Shown piece by piece: positions 7,539-16,381 of a stretch of DNA of 64,000 nt. The DNA comes from Streptomyces sp. CB00316. GTDB lineage: Bacteria > Actinomycetota > Actinomycetes > Streptomycetales > Streptomycetaceae. A model generated the notes under the pieces. It was not told the origin of the DNA. It searched no databases and saw only the letters and a program-made list of their open reading frames with translations. The DNA lies in NCBI RefSeq assembly GCF_001905595.1, contig NZ_LIXI01000001.1, forward strand, positions 1-64,000, in the 5' to 3' direction. Numbering within the stretch: the stretch's first letter is position 1; every line of letters starts with the position of its first letter. Position numbers and translations under genes: made by a program.

Positions 7539-9566
7539 ATGGCCGAGGGCGGCGCTGCTCCGTACCCCGGGGAGCCGGGAGTCCGTGCGGAGCGGGCTGC
7601 CGGTCCGGGACGGAAGGCTTCTCGTATGAGCCGTTTCCTGCAGGGCGGCCGGTTGTTCCAGGACCGGACGCCCGGCGGGCCCGTACCGCGTCTGCTGATG
7701 CGGTGGGTCCGCGGTCCGTTGCTGCCCGCCGTGCGGTTGTGGCGGCGCAATCTGCAGCTCCGCGTCGTCGCGGGCACCCTGCTCATGTCGATGGGTGTGG
7801 TGCTGCTGCTCGGCTTCGTCGTGATCGGGCAGGTCCGCAACGGTCTGCTCGAAGCGAAGGGCAAGGCCGCCCAGACCCAGGCCGCCGGTGGCTTCGCCGC
7901 GGCCCAGGAGAAGGCGAACGCTTCCCTGGCGCCGGGCGGGCAGGGCACCGAGGGGCCTGACGGCATGACCGCCAACACCTCGTGGCGCACCGAGCTCGTC
8001 GACCAGCTGGCCAGTGGCGGCAAGAACGCCTTCAACGTGGTCGCGCTCAGCGCGGACTCGGTGAGTGCGGGCGCGGGCAGCCGTGCCCCGCGTGGTTCGG
8101 GCAGCGTCGAGGCCGCCAGCGTGCCCGAGCGCCTGCGCAAGGACGTGGGCAAGGGGCAGGGCGCCTTCCAGACGTACTCCTTGATCCGGTATTCCAACGG
8201 CAACGAGTCCCAGCCCGGCCTCGTCGTGGGCAAGCGGCTCTACGACATCGACCAGCAGGCCTACGAGCTCTACTACCTCTTCCCGCTCACGCAGGAGGAG
8301 AAGTCCCTGGCGCTGGTCAAGACGACCCTGGCGACCGCCGGGCTGTTCGTCGTCGTGCTGCTCGGAGCCATCGCCTGGTTCGTGGTGCGGCAGGTCGTCA
8401 CGCCGGTGCGGATGGCGGCTGGTATCGCCGAGCGGCTCTCCGCCGGGAAGCTCCAGGAACGGATGAAGGTCACCGGCGAGGACGACATCGCCCGGCTCGG
8501 TGAGGCCTTCAACAAGATGGCGCAGAACCTTCAGCTGAAGATCCAGCAGTTGGAGGAGCTCTCCCGGATGCAGCGCCGTTTCGTCTCCGATGTCTCGCAC
8601 GAACTGCGGACCCCGCTCACGACCGTACGGATGGCCGCCGACGTCATCCATGAGGCGCGTGCTGACTTCGATCCGGTCACCGCGCGCTCCGCCGAGCTGC
8701 TCGGCGACCAGCTCGACCGCTTCGAGTCGCTGCTCTCGGACCTGCTGGAGATCAGCCGGTTCGACGCGGGCGCAGCCGCGCTGGAGGCCGAGCCGATAGA
8801 CCTGCGGGCCGTGGTGCACCGGGTGATCGGAGGTGCCGAACCGCTCGCCGAGCGCAAGGGCAGCCGGATCCTGGTCGTCGGCGATGACCAGCCCGTGATC
8901 GCCGAGGCCGATGCCCGGCGCGTCGAGCGGGTGCTGCGCAACCTCGTGGTCAACGCCGTCGAGCACGGCGAGGGCCGGGACGTCGTCGTGCGGATGGGCG
9001 TGGCCCAGGGCGCGGTCGCCGTGGCCGTACGGGACTACGGGGTCGGGCTCAAGCCCGGCGAGGCGACCCGCGTCTTCAACCGGTTCTGGCGCGCCGACCC
9101 GGCGCGGGCCCGGACGACCGGCGGGACCGGTCTGGGGCTCTCCATCGCCGTCGAGGACGCCCGGCTGCACGGCGGCTGGCTCCAGGCGTGGGGCGAGCCG
9201 GGAGGCGGATCCCAGTTCCGGCTGACCCTGCCGCGTACGGCGGACGAGCCGCTGCGCGGTTCGCCGATACCGCTGGAGCCCGAGGATTCCCGGCGCAACC
9301 GGGAGAGCCGGGAGCGCGACGAGGCGCTTGCGGGGGACAACCGGCTGGTGTCCGTGCCGAACCAGCCCGGCTCGGCGGCCCGCCCGCCGCTGCCCGTGCC
9401 GGCCCGCGGCTCCACGGTTCCGCACCCGGCCCCCGCCTCGGTGCACCCGGCGTCGCTGCCCGGCAACGGGGCCCGTGTGGTGGCGCGCCCGGCACCGGAG
9501 CGTTTCGGTGGTGCGGGTTCCGCAGCGCAGAATTGCGACCAGGAGGACACCACTCGTGGGTACTGA
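7539..9566 (+). CDS. mtrB: Sensor histidine kinase MtrB
   Basis: 675 residues. Membrane helices lie near residues 75-97 and 262-284, flanking an extracytoplasmic sensor of ~165 residues. A HAMP linker follows, then the dimerisation/phospho-acceptor box FVSDVSHELRTPL with His354, and a HATPase domain with the N box NLVVNAVEHG and G boxes GGTGLGLS. A ~110-residue proline-rich tail follows the kinase. It phosphorylates MtrA. The ATG at 7539 lies one base after the mtrA stop; an ATG at 7626 with GGAAGG 8 bases upstream is a plausible alternative that would remove 29 poorly conserved residues. The end overlaps lpqB by 11 bases. Confidence 0.97.
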   Translation: MAEGGAAPYPGEPGVRAERAAGPGRKASRMSRFLQGGRLFQDRTPGGPVPRLLMRWVRGPLLPAVRLWRRNLQLRVVAGTLLMSMGVVLLLGFVVIGQVRNGLLEAKGKAAQTQAAGGFAAAQEKANASLAPGGQGTEGPDGMTANTSWRTELVDQLASGGKNAFNVVALSADSVSAGAGSRAPRGSGSVEAASVPERLRKDVGKGQGAFQTYSLIRYSNGNESQPGLVVGKRLYDIDQQAYELYYLFPLTQEEKSLALVKTTLATAGLFVVVLLGAIAWFVVRQVVTPVRMAAGIAERLSAGKLQERMKVTGEDDIARLGEAFNKMAQNLQLKIQQLEELSRMQRRFVSDVSHELRTPLTTVRMAADVIHEARADFDPVTARSAELLGDQLDRFESLLSDLLEISRFDAGAAALEAEPIDLRAVVHRVIGGAEPLAERKGSRILVVGDDQPVIAEADARRVERVLRNLVVNAVEHGEGRDVVVRMGVAQGAVAVAVRDYGVGLKPGEATRVFNRFWRADPARARTTGGTGLGLSIAVEDARLHGGWLQAWGEPGGGSQFRLTLPRTADEPLRGSPIPLEPEDSRRNRESRERDEALAGDNRLVSVPNQPGSAARPPLPVPARGSTVPHPAPASVHPASLPGNGARVVARPAPERFGGAGSAAQNCDQEDTTRGY

Positions 9567-11427
9567 CCGCCGTCGTGGTGGCCCCGGACGCGGCGTGCGG
9601 ATGTCCGCGCTCCTCGGCTCCGTCATCGTGCTCGCAGGCTGCGGGTCGATGCCGGTGACCGGGGACGTCAAGGCGGTCGATGCCTCGCAGCCGGGGGACT
9701 CCCAGGTGCAGGTGTACGCGGTGGAGCCGCGTGAGGGCGCGGCGCCCAGCGAGATCGTCGACGGCTTTCTGGAGTCGATGACCAGCGACGACCCCGGTTT
9801 CCGGACCACGCGCAAGTACCTGAGCAAGGACGCGGCCGAGACCTGGCAGCCGGGCGAGGGCACCACGGTCCTCACCCAGGCACCCAACCGCAGCGGCCCG
9901 TCGCTCCAGGACGAGGAGCGACGGGACTCCGAGACCTCCTACACGCTGACCGGCGAGCAGGTGGCGGCGGTCGACGCACAGAGCTCGTACCAGCCGCTCG
10001 CCCCCACCGACTACTCCCAGGTGCTGCACCTGGTGCGGGAGAAGGTGGCGGACGGGAAGGCCGAGTGGCGCATCGACACCGTGCCGGACGGGCTGGTCCT
10101 CGGGCAGTCCGACTTCAAGCGGCTCTACCGCTCCGTGAACAAGTACTACTTCGCCAGCGGGCGGACGGACGGACAGCCGACGCTCGTCGCCGACCCCGTC
10201 TACGTACGCACCGGCACCGATCCGGTCACTCGGATGAGCACGGCGACGCAGACGGTCAGGACGCTGCTGGAGGGGCCGACGAACTGGCTGCGGCCCGTGG
10301 TCGACTCCCGGTTCCCCACCGGGACCGCCCTGCGCAAGGACGTCGTCGCGCTGGCACCCGACGACCAGAACGTGCTGAAGGTGCCGCTCAACGGCAAGGC
10401 CGACAAGGCGGGCCGGGCAGCCTGCCGGATGATGGCCGCCCAGGTGCTCTTCACCCTGAGGGACCTGACCTCCGCGCGGGTCGAACAGGTGGAGCTGGAG
10501 GGCGGGCGGGGCCGGCTCTGTGCGCTGGACGCGGACGAGGCGGCGAAGTTCTCCTCCGACAGCGGCTCCGACGGGCCCGACAGCCAGTACTTCATCGATG
10601 CCAAGGGAAGGGTCCAGCGGATCCCCAGCGCCTCCGAGGGCAACGGCACCCCCGAGGCGGTGCACGGTCCCCTGGGCGTCGGCACGGTCGCGATGGGTGC
10701 CGTCGGGGTGGCCCGGGACGAACAGCGGGCCGCCGCGGTCTCGGCCACCGGGCAGAACCTCTACGTCGCTTCCCTGGACGTGGAGGGTGAGCTGGCGCCT
10801 CCCGTGGTGACCAGCGCGGGGAAGAAGACCGCCGACCGGCTGTCGTCGCCGAGCTGGGACGGGCGGGGTGACCTGTGGGTCGCCGACCGCGACAGGGAGC
10901 GTCCGAGGCTGCTGCGGCTGGTCGAGGGTGAGGGCGATCCGCAGGAGGTCCGGGTCCCGGGCCTGGACGGCGGGCGGATCGAGGAGCTGCGGCTGTCGGC
11001 GGACGGGGTGCGGATCGCCCTGCTGGTGACGGAGGACGGGCATACGACGCTCAAGATCGGCAGGGTCGAGCGGCGCGGGACCGACGAGGCGCCCGAGATC
11101 TCGGTCGAGGACCTGCGCCAGGCCGCGCCGCAGCTCACGGACGTGACGGCCATCTCCTGGTCGGGCCGCAGCCGTCTCGTGGTGGTCGGCAAGGAGGCGG
11201 GCGGTGTCCAGCAGGTGCGGTACGTGCAGGCGGACGGTTCCACGCCGTCCTCCGGGGCCTCAGGAGTGCTGCCCGGTGTGAACCAGGTCCAGGCGGTCGC
11301 CGCGGCGGACGACGAGCTGCTTCCGCTGATGGCGGAGACCGAGGGCGACGGCATAGTGAAGCTCTCGCCGGGGGACAACTGGCAGACGGTGTTGGAGGAA
11401 GGCACCTCGCTGGTCTACCCGGGCTGA
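9556..11427 (+). CDS. lpqB: Lipoprotein LpqB, MtrAB accessory protein
   Basis: 623 residues from GTG 9556, which has AGGAGG at 9541-9546. The signal sequence ends in the lipobox VLAGC with Cys29, so the mature protein is lipid-anchored outside the membrane. The N-terminal half carries the LpqB/GerMN-type domain; the C-terminal half has repeated short beta-strand motifs consistent with a beta-propeller (for example SPSWDGRGDLWVADRD). LpqB binds the extracellular part of MtrB and modulates the system, as known from mycobacteria. The overlap with mtrB points to translational coupling. About 100 bases without a clear terminator separate it from comF. Confidence 0.96.
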   Translation: MGTDRRRGGPGRGVRMSALLGSVIVLAGCGSMPVTGDVKAVDASQPGDSQVQVYAVEPREGAAPSEIVDGFLESMTSDDPGFRTTRKYLSKDAAETWQPGEGTTVLTQAPNRSGPSLQDEERRDSETSYTLTGEQVAAVDAQSSYQPLAPTDYSQVLHLVREKVADGKAEWRIDTVPDGLVLGQSDFKRLYRSVNKYYFASGRTDGQPTLVADPVYVRTGTDPVTRMSTATQTVRTLLEGPTNWLRPVVDSRFPTGTALRKDVVALAPDDQNVLKVPLNGKADKAGRAACRMMAAQVLFTLRDLTSARVEQVELEGGRGRLCALDADEAAKFSSDSGSDGPDSQYFIDAKGRVQRIPSASEGNGTPEAVHGPLGVGTVAMGAVGVARDEQRAAAVSATGQNLYVASLDVEGELAPPVVTSAGKKTADRLSSPSWDGRGDLWVADRDRERPRLLRLVEGEGDPQEVRVPGLDGGRIEELRLSADGVRIALLVTEDGHTTLKIGRVERRGTDEAPEISVEDLRQAAPQLTDVTAISWSGRSRLVVVGKEAGGVQQVRYVQADGSTPSSGASGVLPGVNQVQAVAAADDELLPLMAETEGDGIVKLSPGDNWQTVLEEGTSLVYPG

Positions 11428-11535
11428 CCCGACGTCTTCCGACGTCTCCGGATGAGTCTCTGCGCACCCGGAGCGGGTTCCGGCAGGTTTTCCACAGGGG
11501 TGGTCCGTTGCCCGGAGGTCGGACACGGTGGATCC

Positions 11536-12264
11536 ATGTGGGATTTGTGGCGGGAGTTCTCCGGACTGGTCCTGCCGGTGGCCTGCGCGGGCTGCGGCAG
11601 GCCGCGTACGGAGCTGTGCTCGGTGTGCGGGGCCGCTCTGAACGGGGTGCCGGCCCGCAGGGTGCGACCCTCACCCCGGCCCGCGGGGCTTCCGGCGGTG
11701 CACGCGGCGGCGCCCTACGAGAACGCCGTACGTGCGGTGCTGCTGGCCCACAAGGAGCGCGGGGCACTCGGGCTCGCCGGGCCCCTGGGACGGGCCCTGG
11801 CAGCGTCCGTGCGGGCCGGGACGGGGCAGGCGGGGGCCGTAGGGCCCCTGCTGCTGGTGCCCGTGCCTTCCGCGCGCTCCGCGACCGCGGCGCGCGGGCA
11901 TGATCCGGTGCTCCGGATCGCCCGGGCGGCCGCCGGCGAGCTGCGGCGGACGGCCCGGCCGGCCCGGGTGCTCCCGGTGCTGCGCCAGCGCCGCGCGGTC
12001 GCCGACCAGTCAGGTCTCGGGGCACACCGGCGGCGGGCGAATCTCGCCGGGGCGCTGGGAGTGGCCGGAGGGGGAGAGCGGCTGCTCGCCCTCGGGAATG
12101 TGGTCCTGGTGGACGACCTGTTGACCACGGGATCGACGCTGGCCGAGGCGGCGCGGGCGGTCACCGAGGCGCTTGGGAGAGACGGGAGACGCTTCGGTCA
12201 CGGGGTGTGCGCGGCGGCGGTCGTCTCTGCTTCTCCGTCTGCATTCGAAATAAACCGGAACTGA
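11536..12264 (+). CDS. ComF family phosphoribosyltransferase
   Basis: 242 residues from ATG 11536 (MWDLWREFSGLVLP, the family's usual beginning); an in-frame ATG at 11452 would add residues with no family match. An N-terminal four-cysteine zinc site (CAGCGRPRTELCSVCG) precedes the type-I phosphoribosyltransferase core, whose PRPP loop is VVLVDDLLTTGSTLAEAA. In competent bacteria ComF aids DNA uptake; in actinobacteria the role is undefined and may be in nucleotide or DNA metabolism. The same gene lies between lpqB and hpf in mycobacteria, so the position is old. The adjacency does not prove functional linkage. Confidence 0.93.
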   Translation: MWDLWREFSGLVLPVACAGCGRPRTELCSVCGAALNGVPARRVRPSPRPAGLPAVHAAAPYENAVRAVLLAHKERGALGLAGPLGRALAASVRAGTGQAGAVGPLLLVPVPSARSATAARGHDPVLRIARAAAGELRRTARPARVLPVLRQRRAVADQSGLGAHRRRANLAGALGVAGGGERLLALGNVVLVDDLLTTGSTLAEAARAVTEALGRDGRRFGHGVCAAAVVSASPSAFEINRN

Positions 12265-12593
12265 CCAAGAACTTGCATCGTTGCAGGTAATGGCAGGGCA
12301 AAACCCCCTGAGCGGAGGTAAGTACCGGTAGCGGGTGCCGATACCCCGGTACGCAGGCTATGTTCAGTTGTGAGGAACGGTGAAGGCCGAACCTCGATGA
12401 ATGCACCGTGAGGTTTCGGGCAGGTAACTCACCGATGGACCGGAAGCGATCGAGCCGGTGGGGTAGCGACCTCTCCGACGGGGGAGGAGGAGGCGGAAGT
12501 CACCGAGTCCGAGGCCCCTGGGGACACCGGGGGCTGGTGCAAAAGGGAGATGCCCCGCCGCCGAAGCGGGGCGATCCGGGAACGGAGTTCTGC
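12265..12593 (+). promoter_or_regulatory. Long structured leader region upstream of hpf
   Basis: 329 bases without a convincing gene. Two stem-loops stand out. One is at 12323-12353, with outer arms GTACCGG and CCGGTAC and an inner GGGT/ACC pairing. The second is a 7-bp hairpin, GCCCCGC 12552-12558 and GCGGGGC 12566-12572, about 11 bases before the GGAG ribosome site of hpf. A frame open through from 12408 to hpf is low-complexity and unlikely to be translated. Promoters are not clear-cut; a TATGTT-like -10 lies near 12359-12364. The length and structure suggest regulation at the leader, which is an inference. Confidence 0.4.
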
Positions 12594-13283
12594 GTGGACA
12601 TCGTCGTCAAGGGCCGCAAGACCGAGGTGCCCGAGCGGTTCCGCAAGCACGTGGCCGAAAAGCTGAAGCTGGACAAGATCCAGAAGTTCGACGGCAAGGT
12701 GATCAGCCTCGACGTCGAGGTGTCCAAGGAGCCGAATCCCCGTCAGGCCGACCGTTCCGACCGGGTGGAGATCACGCTCCGTTCGCGCGGCCCGGTCATC
12801 CGGGCGGAAGCGGCGGCGGGCGACCCCTACGCAGCGCTCGACCTGGCCACCGGAAAGCTGGAGGCCCGGCTGCGCAAGCAGCACGACAAGCGCTACAGCC
12901 GCAGGGGCAACGGCCGTCTGTCGGCCGCCGAGGTCGGGGACGTGGTGCCGGGTGTCGCCTCGTTCGACGAGGACGGCGAACTGGTCGGCGAGCAGCCGTC
13001 GGAACCCGTACCGACCAAGAAGGTCGGATCGATCGAGGTGCAGGGCGAAGGGCCTCTCGTGATGCGCGAGAAGACCCACACCGCCGCACCCATGGCGCTC
13101 GACCAGGCGCTCTACGAGATGGAACTGGTCGGGCACGACTTCTACTTGTTCGTCGACTCCGAGACGAAGGAGCCCAGTGTCGTCTACCGGCGACACGCCT
13201 ACGACTACGGCGTCATCCACCTGAGGACCGACCCGCTCGCCGCTGATGAAGCAGGCGGCGCGGGTGGTGCGCTCGGCGGCTGA
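12594..13283 (+). CDS. hpf: Long-form ribosome hibernation promoting factor
   Basis: 229 residues from GTG 12594, with GGAG six bases upstream; this gives the conserved opening MDIVVKGRKTEVPERFRKH. An N-terminal HPF/RaiA (S30AE) domain occupies about residues 1-110, a variable acidic linker follows, and the C-terminal ribosome-dimerisation domain (ALDQALYEMELVGHDFYLFVD) runs to about residue 215. Long HPF binds the 30S decoding region and pairs two 70S ribosomes into 100S particles in stationary phase or stress. The gene sits between comF and secA as in mycobacteria. A strong hairpin follows, so the unit is probably expressed separately from its right-hand neighbour. Confidence 0.95.
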   Translation: MDIVVKGRKTEVPERFRKHVAEKLKLDKIQKFDGKVISLDVEVSKEPNPRQADRSDRVEITLRSRGPVIRAEAAAGDPYAALDLATGKLEARLRKQHDKRYSRRGNGRLSAAEVGDVVPGVASFDEDGELVGEQPSEPVPTKKVGSIEVQGEGPLVMREKTHTAAPMALDQALYEMELVGHDFYLFVDSETKEPSVVYRRHAYDYGVIHLRTDPLAADEAGGAGGALGG

Positions 13284-13296
13284 CGCCACACCGTCA

Positions 13297-13337
13297 CAGG
13301 TGCCCCTGGAGCGCTTTCACGCCACCAGGGGCACCTG
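13297..13337 (+). terminator. Terminator hairpin after hpf
   Basis: A perfect 13-bp stem (CAGGTGCCCCTGG at 13297-13309, CCAGGGGCACCTG at 13325-13337) with a 15-base loop starts 13 bases after the hpf stop. No U-run follows, as is common in high-GC genomes. Confidence 0.8.
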
Positions 13338-13469
13338 CGCGCGATCACAGGATCACCGCTCGGGCGTCCCGGCATGGAATCATGGCGTTCCGAGCCAATC
13401 GGGGTTCGGTGAAACGCCGTTGGCGGACGCCTGATGACTATCAGGCCGTGGCCTTCAGGGGGAGGAACG

Positions 13470-14222
13470 ATGGTGGACACCTTCGGGCCCGTGCGCGGTG
13501 CGATGGGTTCCGACGACGCCGGTGTTCGCACCGACGACGAATCGGACGGCACCTCGCGCAGGGAGCCCATCCGGGTCCTCGTGGTCGACGACCACGCGCT
13601 CTTCCGCCGGGGTCTGGAGATCGTCCTCGCCCAGGAGGAGGACATCCAGGTCGTCGGTGAGGCCGGTGACGGTTCTGAGGCGGTCGACAAGGCCGCCGAC
13701 CTGCTGCCCGACATCATTCTGATGGATGTGCGGATGCCTAAACGCGGAGGCATCGAAGCCTGCACCTCCATCAAGGAGGTGGCGCCCAGCGCGAAGATCA
13801 TCATGCTGACGATCAGCGACGAGGAGGCCGACCTCTACGACGCGATCAAGGCGGGCGCCACCGGATACCTCCTCAAGGAGATCTCCACCGACGAGGTGGC
13901 GACGGCCATTCGTGCCGTCGCGGACGGGCAGTCCCAGATCAGCCCCTCCATGGCCTCCAAGCTGCTCACCGAGTTCAAATCGATGATCCAGCGCACCGAC
14001 GAGCGCCGGCTCGTCCCCGCCCCCCGGCTCACCGAACGGGAACTGGAAGTCCTCAAACTCGTGGCGACCGGTATGAACAACCGGGATATCGCCAAGGAGT
14101 TGTTCATTTCCGAGAACACGGTGAAGAACCACGTCCGCAATATCCTGGAGAAGCTCCAGCTGCACTCCCGCATGGAAGCCGTGGTCTATGCCATGCGGGA
14201 GAAGATCCTGGAGATCAGGTAG
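13470..14222 (+). CDS. Orphan NarL/FixJ-type response regulator
   Basis: 250 residues from ATG 13470, which follows GGGGGAGGAACG. A ~33-residue acidic N-terminal extension precedes the receiver domain. The receiver has VVDDH near 38-42, the phospho-acceptor Asp86 in IILMDVRMP and the lysine in GYLLKEIS. A LuxR-type helix-turn-helix (LTEREVLKL-like [26 protein letters not shown]) occupies about 180-240. No histidine kinase is adjacent, so it is an orphan or receives signals in trans. It lies between hpf and secA. Its own promoter probably sits in the short region after the hpf terminator. DNA targets are unknown. Confidence 0.93.
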   Translation: MVDTFGPVRGAMGSDDAGVRTDDESDGTSRREPIRVLVVDDHALFRRGLEIVLAQEEDIQVVGEAGDGSEAVDKAADLLPDIILMDVRMPKRGGIEACTSIKEVAPSAKIIMLTISDEEADLYDAIKAGATGYLLKEISTDEVATAIRAVADGQSQISPSMASKLLTEFKSMIQRTDERRLVPAPRLTERELEVLKLVATGMNNRDIAKELFISENTVKNHVRNILEKLQLHSRMEAVVYAMREKILEIR

Positions 14223-14246
14223 GCGCCGTTGGGCCCGCTCGGCCCC

Positions 14247-15434
14247 TCAGCGGCCGGCCCGCTGCAACGCCCGGCCGATCTCGTCCCTGAGCGGGTCGCG
14301 CAGCTCCGGGGCGTCGATCCGCTCCAGCCGGATGTCCGTACAGCCCACCCAGGCCGCCGCCTCCACCAGGGCCTCGGCCATCGGGACCACCGCCTTCGGA
14401 CCGGCCAGAGAAGCCTGCCGGGCGATCAGCGTGGTGCCCTCGCGCGCCGGGTCGACGCGGCCCTGGAGCTTCCCGCCCGCCAGCAGCGGCATCGCGAAGT
14501 AGCCGTGGATCCGCTTCGGCTTGGGGACGTACGCCTCGAGCCGGTGCGTGAAGCCGAAGATCCGCTCGGTGCGCGCCCGCTCCCAGACCAGCGAGTCGAA
14601 CGGCGACAGCAGTGTCGTACGGTGGCGGCCGCGCGGCTCCGTGGCCAGCGCCTCGGGGTCCGCCCAGGCCGGCTTGGCCCAGCCCTCCACCGCCACCGGA
14701 ACCAGGCCCGAGTCCGCCACCACGGCGTCGAACTCCTCGCCCCGCAGCCGATGGTAGTCCGCGATGTCACTGCGGGTGCCGACCCCCAGGGACTTGCCCG
14801 CCAGCGCGACCAGCCGCCGCCGGCACTCGGTGTCGCTCAGGTCGTCGTGGAGCACGGCGTCCGGGATGGCGCGCTCGGCGAGGTCGTAGACCCGCTTCCA
14901 GCCGCGCCGCTCGGTGCAGACCACCTCGCCGTACATCAGGGCCCGTTCGACGGCGACCTTGGAGGCCGACCAGTCCCACCACTCCCCGCCGTTCTTCGCG
15001 CCGCCGAGTTCGGTGGCCGTCAACGGGCCCTCGGCGCTCAGCTGCTTGATCACCGTGTCGTACACGCCGTCGGGCAGATCGTGGTGCCACTGCGGACGGG
15101 CGCGGTAGGCGCGGCGGCGGAACGCGAAGTGGGGCCACTCCTCGACGGGCAGGATGCACGCGGCGTGCGACCAGTACTCGAAGGAGCGGCCGCCTGACCA
15201 GTACGCCTCCTCCACCGCGCGCCGGCCGACCGCGCCGAGGCGCGCGTAGGGGATCAGCTCGTGCGAGCGGGCCAGCACCGAGATGGTGTCCAGCTGGACG
15301 GCCCCGAGGTGTCGAAGCACCCCCGGCACCCCCGCCCTGCGGTCCGGCGCCCCCAGGAAGCCCTGGGCGCGCAGCGCTATGCGGCGGGCCTGGTCGGCGG
15401 AGAGTTCGACTGCGGGAGGAGGCACAGGCGTCAT
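14247..15434 (-). CDS. AlkZ/YcaQ-like winged-helix DNA glycosylase (HTH_42 family)
   Basis: 395 residues from ATG 15434. The family, DUF1006/HTH_42, is built of three tandem winged helices. Proteins of this group include AlkZ and E. coli YcaQ, which unhook alkylated bases and inter-strand crosslinks. Their catalytic motif is Q-hydrophobic-Q or Q-hydrophobic-D; here it is Gln47-Leu48-Asp49 in GAVQLDTISVLARSHELIPYARLG, the YcaQ type. The central SPFDSLVWERARTERIFGF and RIHGYFAMPLLAGGKLQGRVD are further family signatures. It converges on the orphan regulator (24-base gap) and stands alone, not beside an antibiotic cluster, which fits a housekeeping YcaQ-like role better than a self-resistance AlkZ role. 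Confidence 0.9.
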   Translation of the reverse strand: MTPVPPPAVELSADQARRIALRAQGFLGAPDRRAGVPGVLRHLGAVQLDTISVLARSHELIPYARLGAVGRRAVEEAYWSGGRSFEYWSHAACILPVEEWPHFAFRRRAYRARPQWHHDLPDGVYDTVIKQLSAEGPLTATELGGAKNGGEWWDWSASKVAVERALMYGEVVCTERRGWKRVYDLAERAIPDAVLHDDLSDTECRRRLVALAGKSLGVGTRSDIADYHRLRGEEFDAVVADSGLVPVAVEGWAKPAWADPEALATEPRGRHRTTLLSPFDSLVWERARTERIFGFTHRLEAYVPKPKRIHGYFAMPLLAGGKLQGRVDPAREGTTLIARQASLAGPKAVVPMAEALVEAAAWVGCTDIRLERIDAPELRDPLRDEIGRALQRAGR

Positions 15435-15482
15435 ATGTCGAACCCTAGACCGCACCACTGACAGCGAGAACGGGAATCCGGC

Positions 15483-15533
15483 CACGGCTGCACGGCTGCA
15501 CGGCTGCACCGCCTCGCCGCCTCGCCGCCTCAC
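15483..15533. repeat. Two adjoining 8-base tandem repeats
   Basis: Three copies of CACGGCTG (15483-15506) are followed, after three bases, by three copies of CGCCTCGC (last one CGCCTCAC; 15510-15533). The array fills the gap between the glycosylase start and the GNAT stop and runs into the last codon of the GNAT gene. Confidence 0.7.
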
Positions 15534-16141
15534 CGTCCGGAGTCCGGGGCTCCCCCGGGCCGTTCGGCCTGTCGCTCGGGGAGATACGGGTGGCCGCCGG
15601 GAAGCCCCAGGTCGGACGGGAGCAGTGCCGCCGTCCAGGCGTCGCGCCGCACCCCCTTGTTGAGCAGCCCGGACCGCTGGTCGCCCTCCAGCCGGAACCC
15701 CGCCCGCAGGGCGACGGCGCGGGAGGCCACGTTGCCGATCTCGGCCCGCCACTCCAGCCGGTCCGCCCGGAGCGCGGTGAAGGCCCAGCGGGCGGAGCCC
15801 AGCACCGCCTCGGTTACGTATCCGCGACCGCGGTGCTCCTTGGTGGACCAGTAGCCCACCTCGTACGTCCCCGGCCGGCTGCGGCGGTCGATGCCGAGCG
15901 CCCCGACGAGCGTCCCGGTCTCCGGCAGCACCAGGGCGAAGCTGTACGCGGAGTCGTCCCGCCACCCCGCCGGGGCGAGCTTCGCGGTGAAGAGCTCGGC
16001 GTCGGTGAGCCGGTACGGGGAGGGGATCACCGTCCAGCGCTGGATGTCCGGGTCCTGACAGGCCGCGTGCACCCGGTAGGTGTCCCGCGGACCGAACGGC
16101 CGCAGAAGAAGTCGTCGCGTGGTGAGAGTGATCGGCTCCAT
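15530..16141 (-). CDS. GNAT family N-acetyltransferase
   Basis: 203 residues from ATG 16141 ([16 protein letters not shown], the usual opening of RimJ/RimL-like acetyltransferases). The acetyl-CoA binding segment is [17 protein letters not shown], followed by [21 protein letters not shown]. The ATG has no good ribosome site; upstream in-frame residues show no family resemblance. Length is a little above the ~180 typical, owing to a proline-rich tail. Substrate cannot be predicted; relatives acetylate ribosomal-protein N termini or small amines. It is divergent from secA across ~240 bases. Confidence 0.88.
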   Translation of the reverse strand: MEPITLTTRRLLLRPFGPRDTYRVHAACQDPDIQRWTVIPSPYRLTDAELFTAKLAPAGWRDDSAYSFALVLPETGTLVGALGIDRRSRPGTYEVGYWSTKEHRGRGYVTEAVLGSARWAFTALRADRLEWRAEIGNVASRAVALRAGFRLEGDQRSGLLNKGVRRDAWTAALLPSDLGLPGGHPYLPERQAERPGGAPDSGR

Positions 16142-16381
16142 AAGGTGATTCTGGTGAGCGGGCAGCCGCGATGCGAGCACTTTTGGGGCTTCCCGGCACC
16201 TTCCACGCCTCTGGGCCGTTGTCCTTGGAGGGTGCGGCGAGGTCCACGCGGCGGCAGCCCTCCCGGCGCGGTGGTGTCCTCGCTTACGATGGCCGTTGCG
16301 GTGGGGCCCACCTGCCGTGCCCGCGCCAGAGTCCATTACACGACCCAGTGCCAGGCCCGACCGGCAAGGAGACCAGCCTCA

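Noticed and set aside
12408..12593. N-terminally extended hpf from ATG 12408
   Set aside because: The extra 62 residues are Gly/Arg-rich and unlike the family, whereas GTG 12594 has GGAG and gives the conserved opening.
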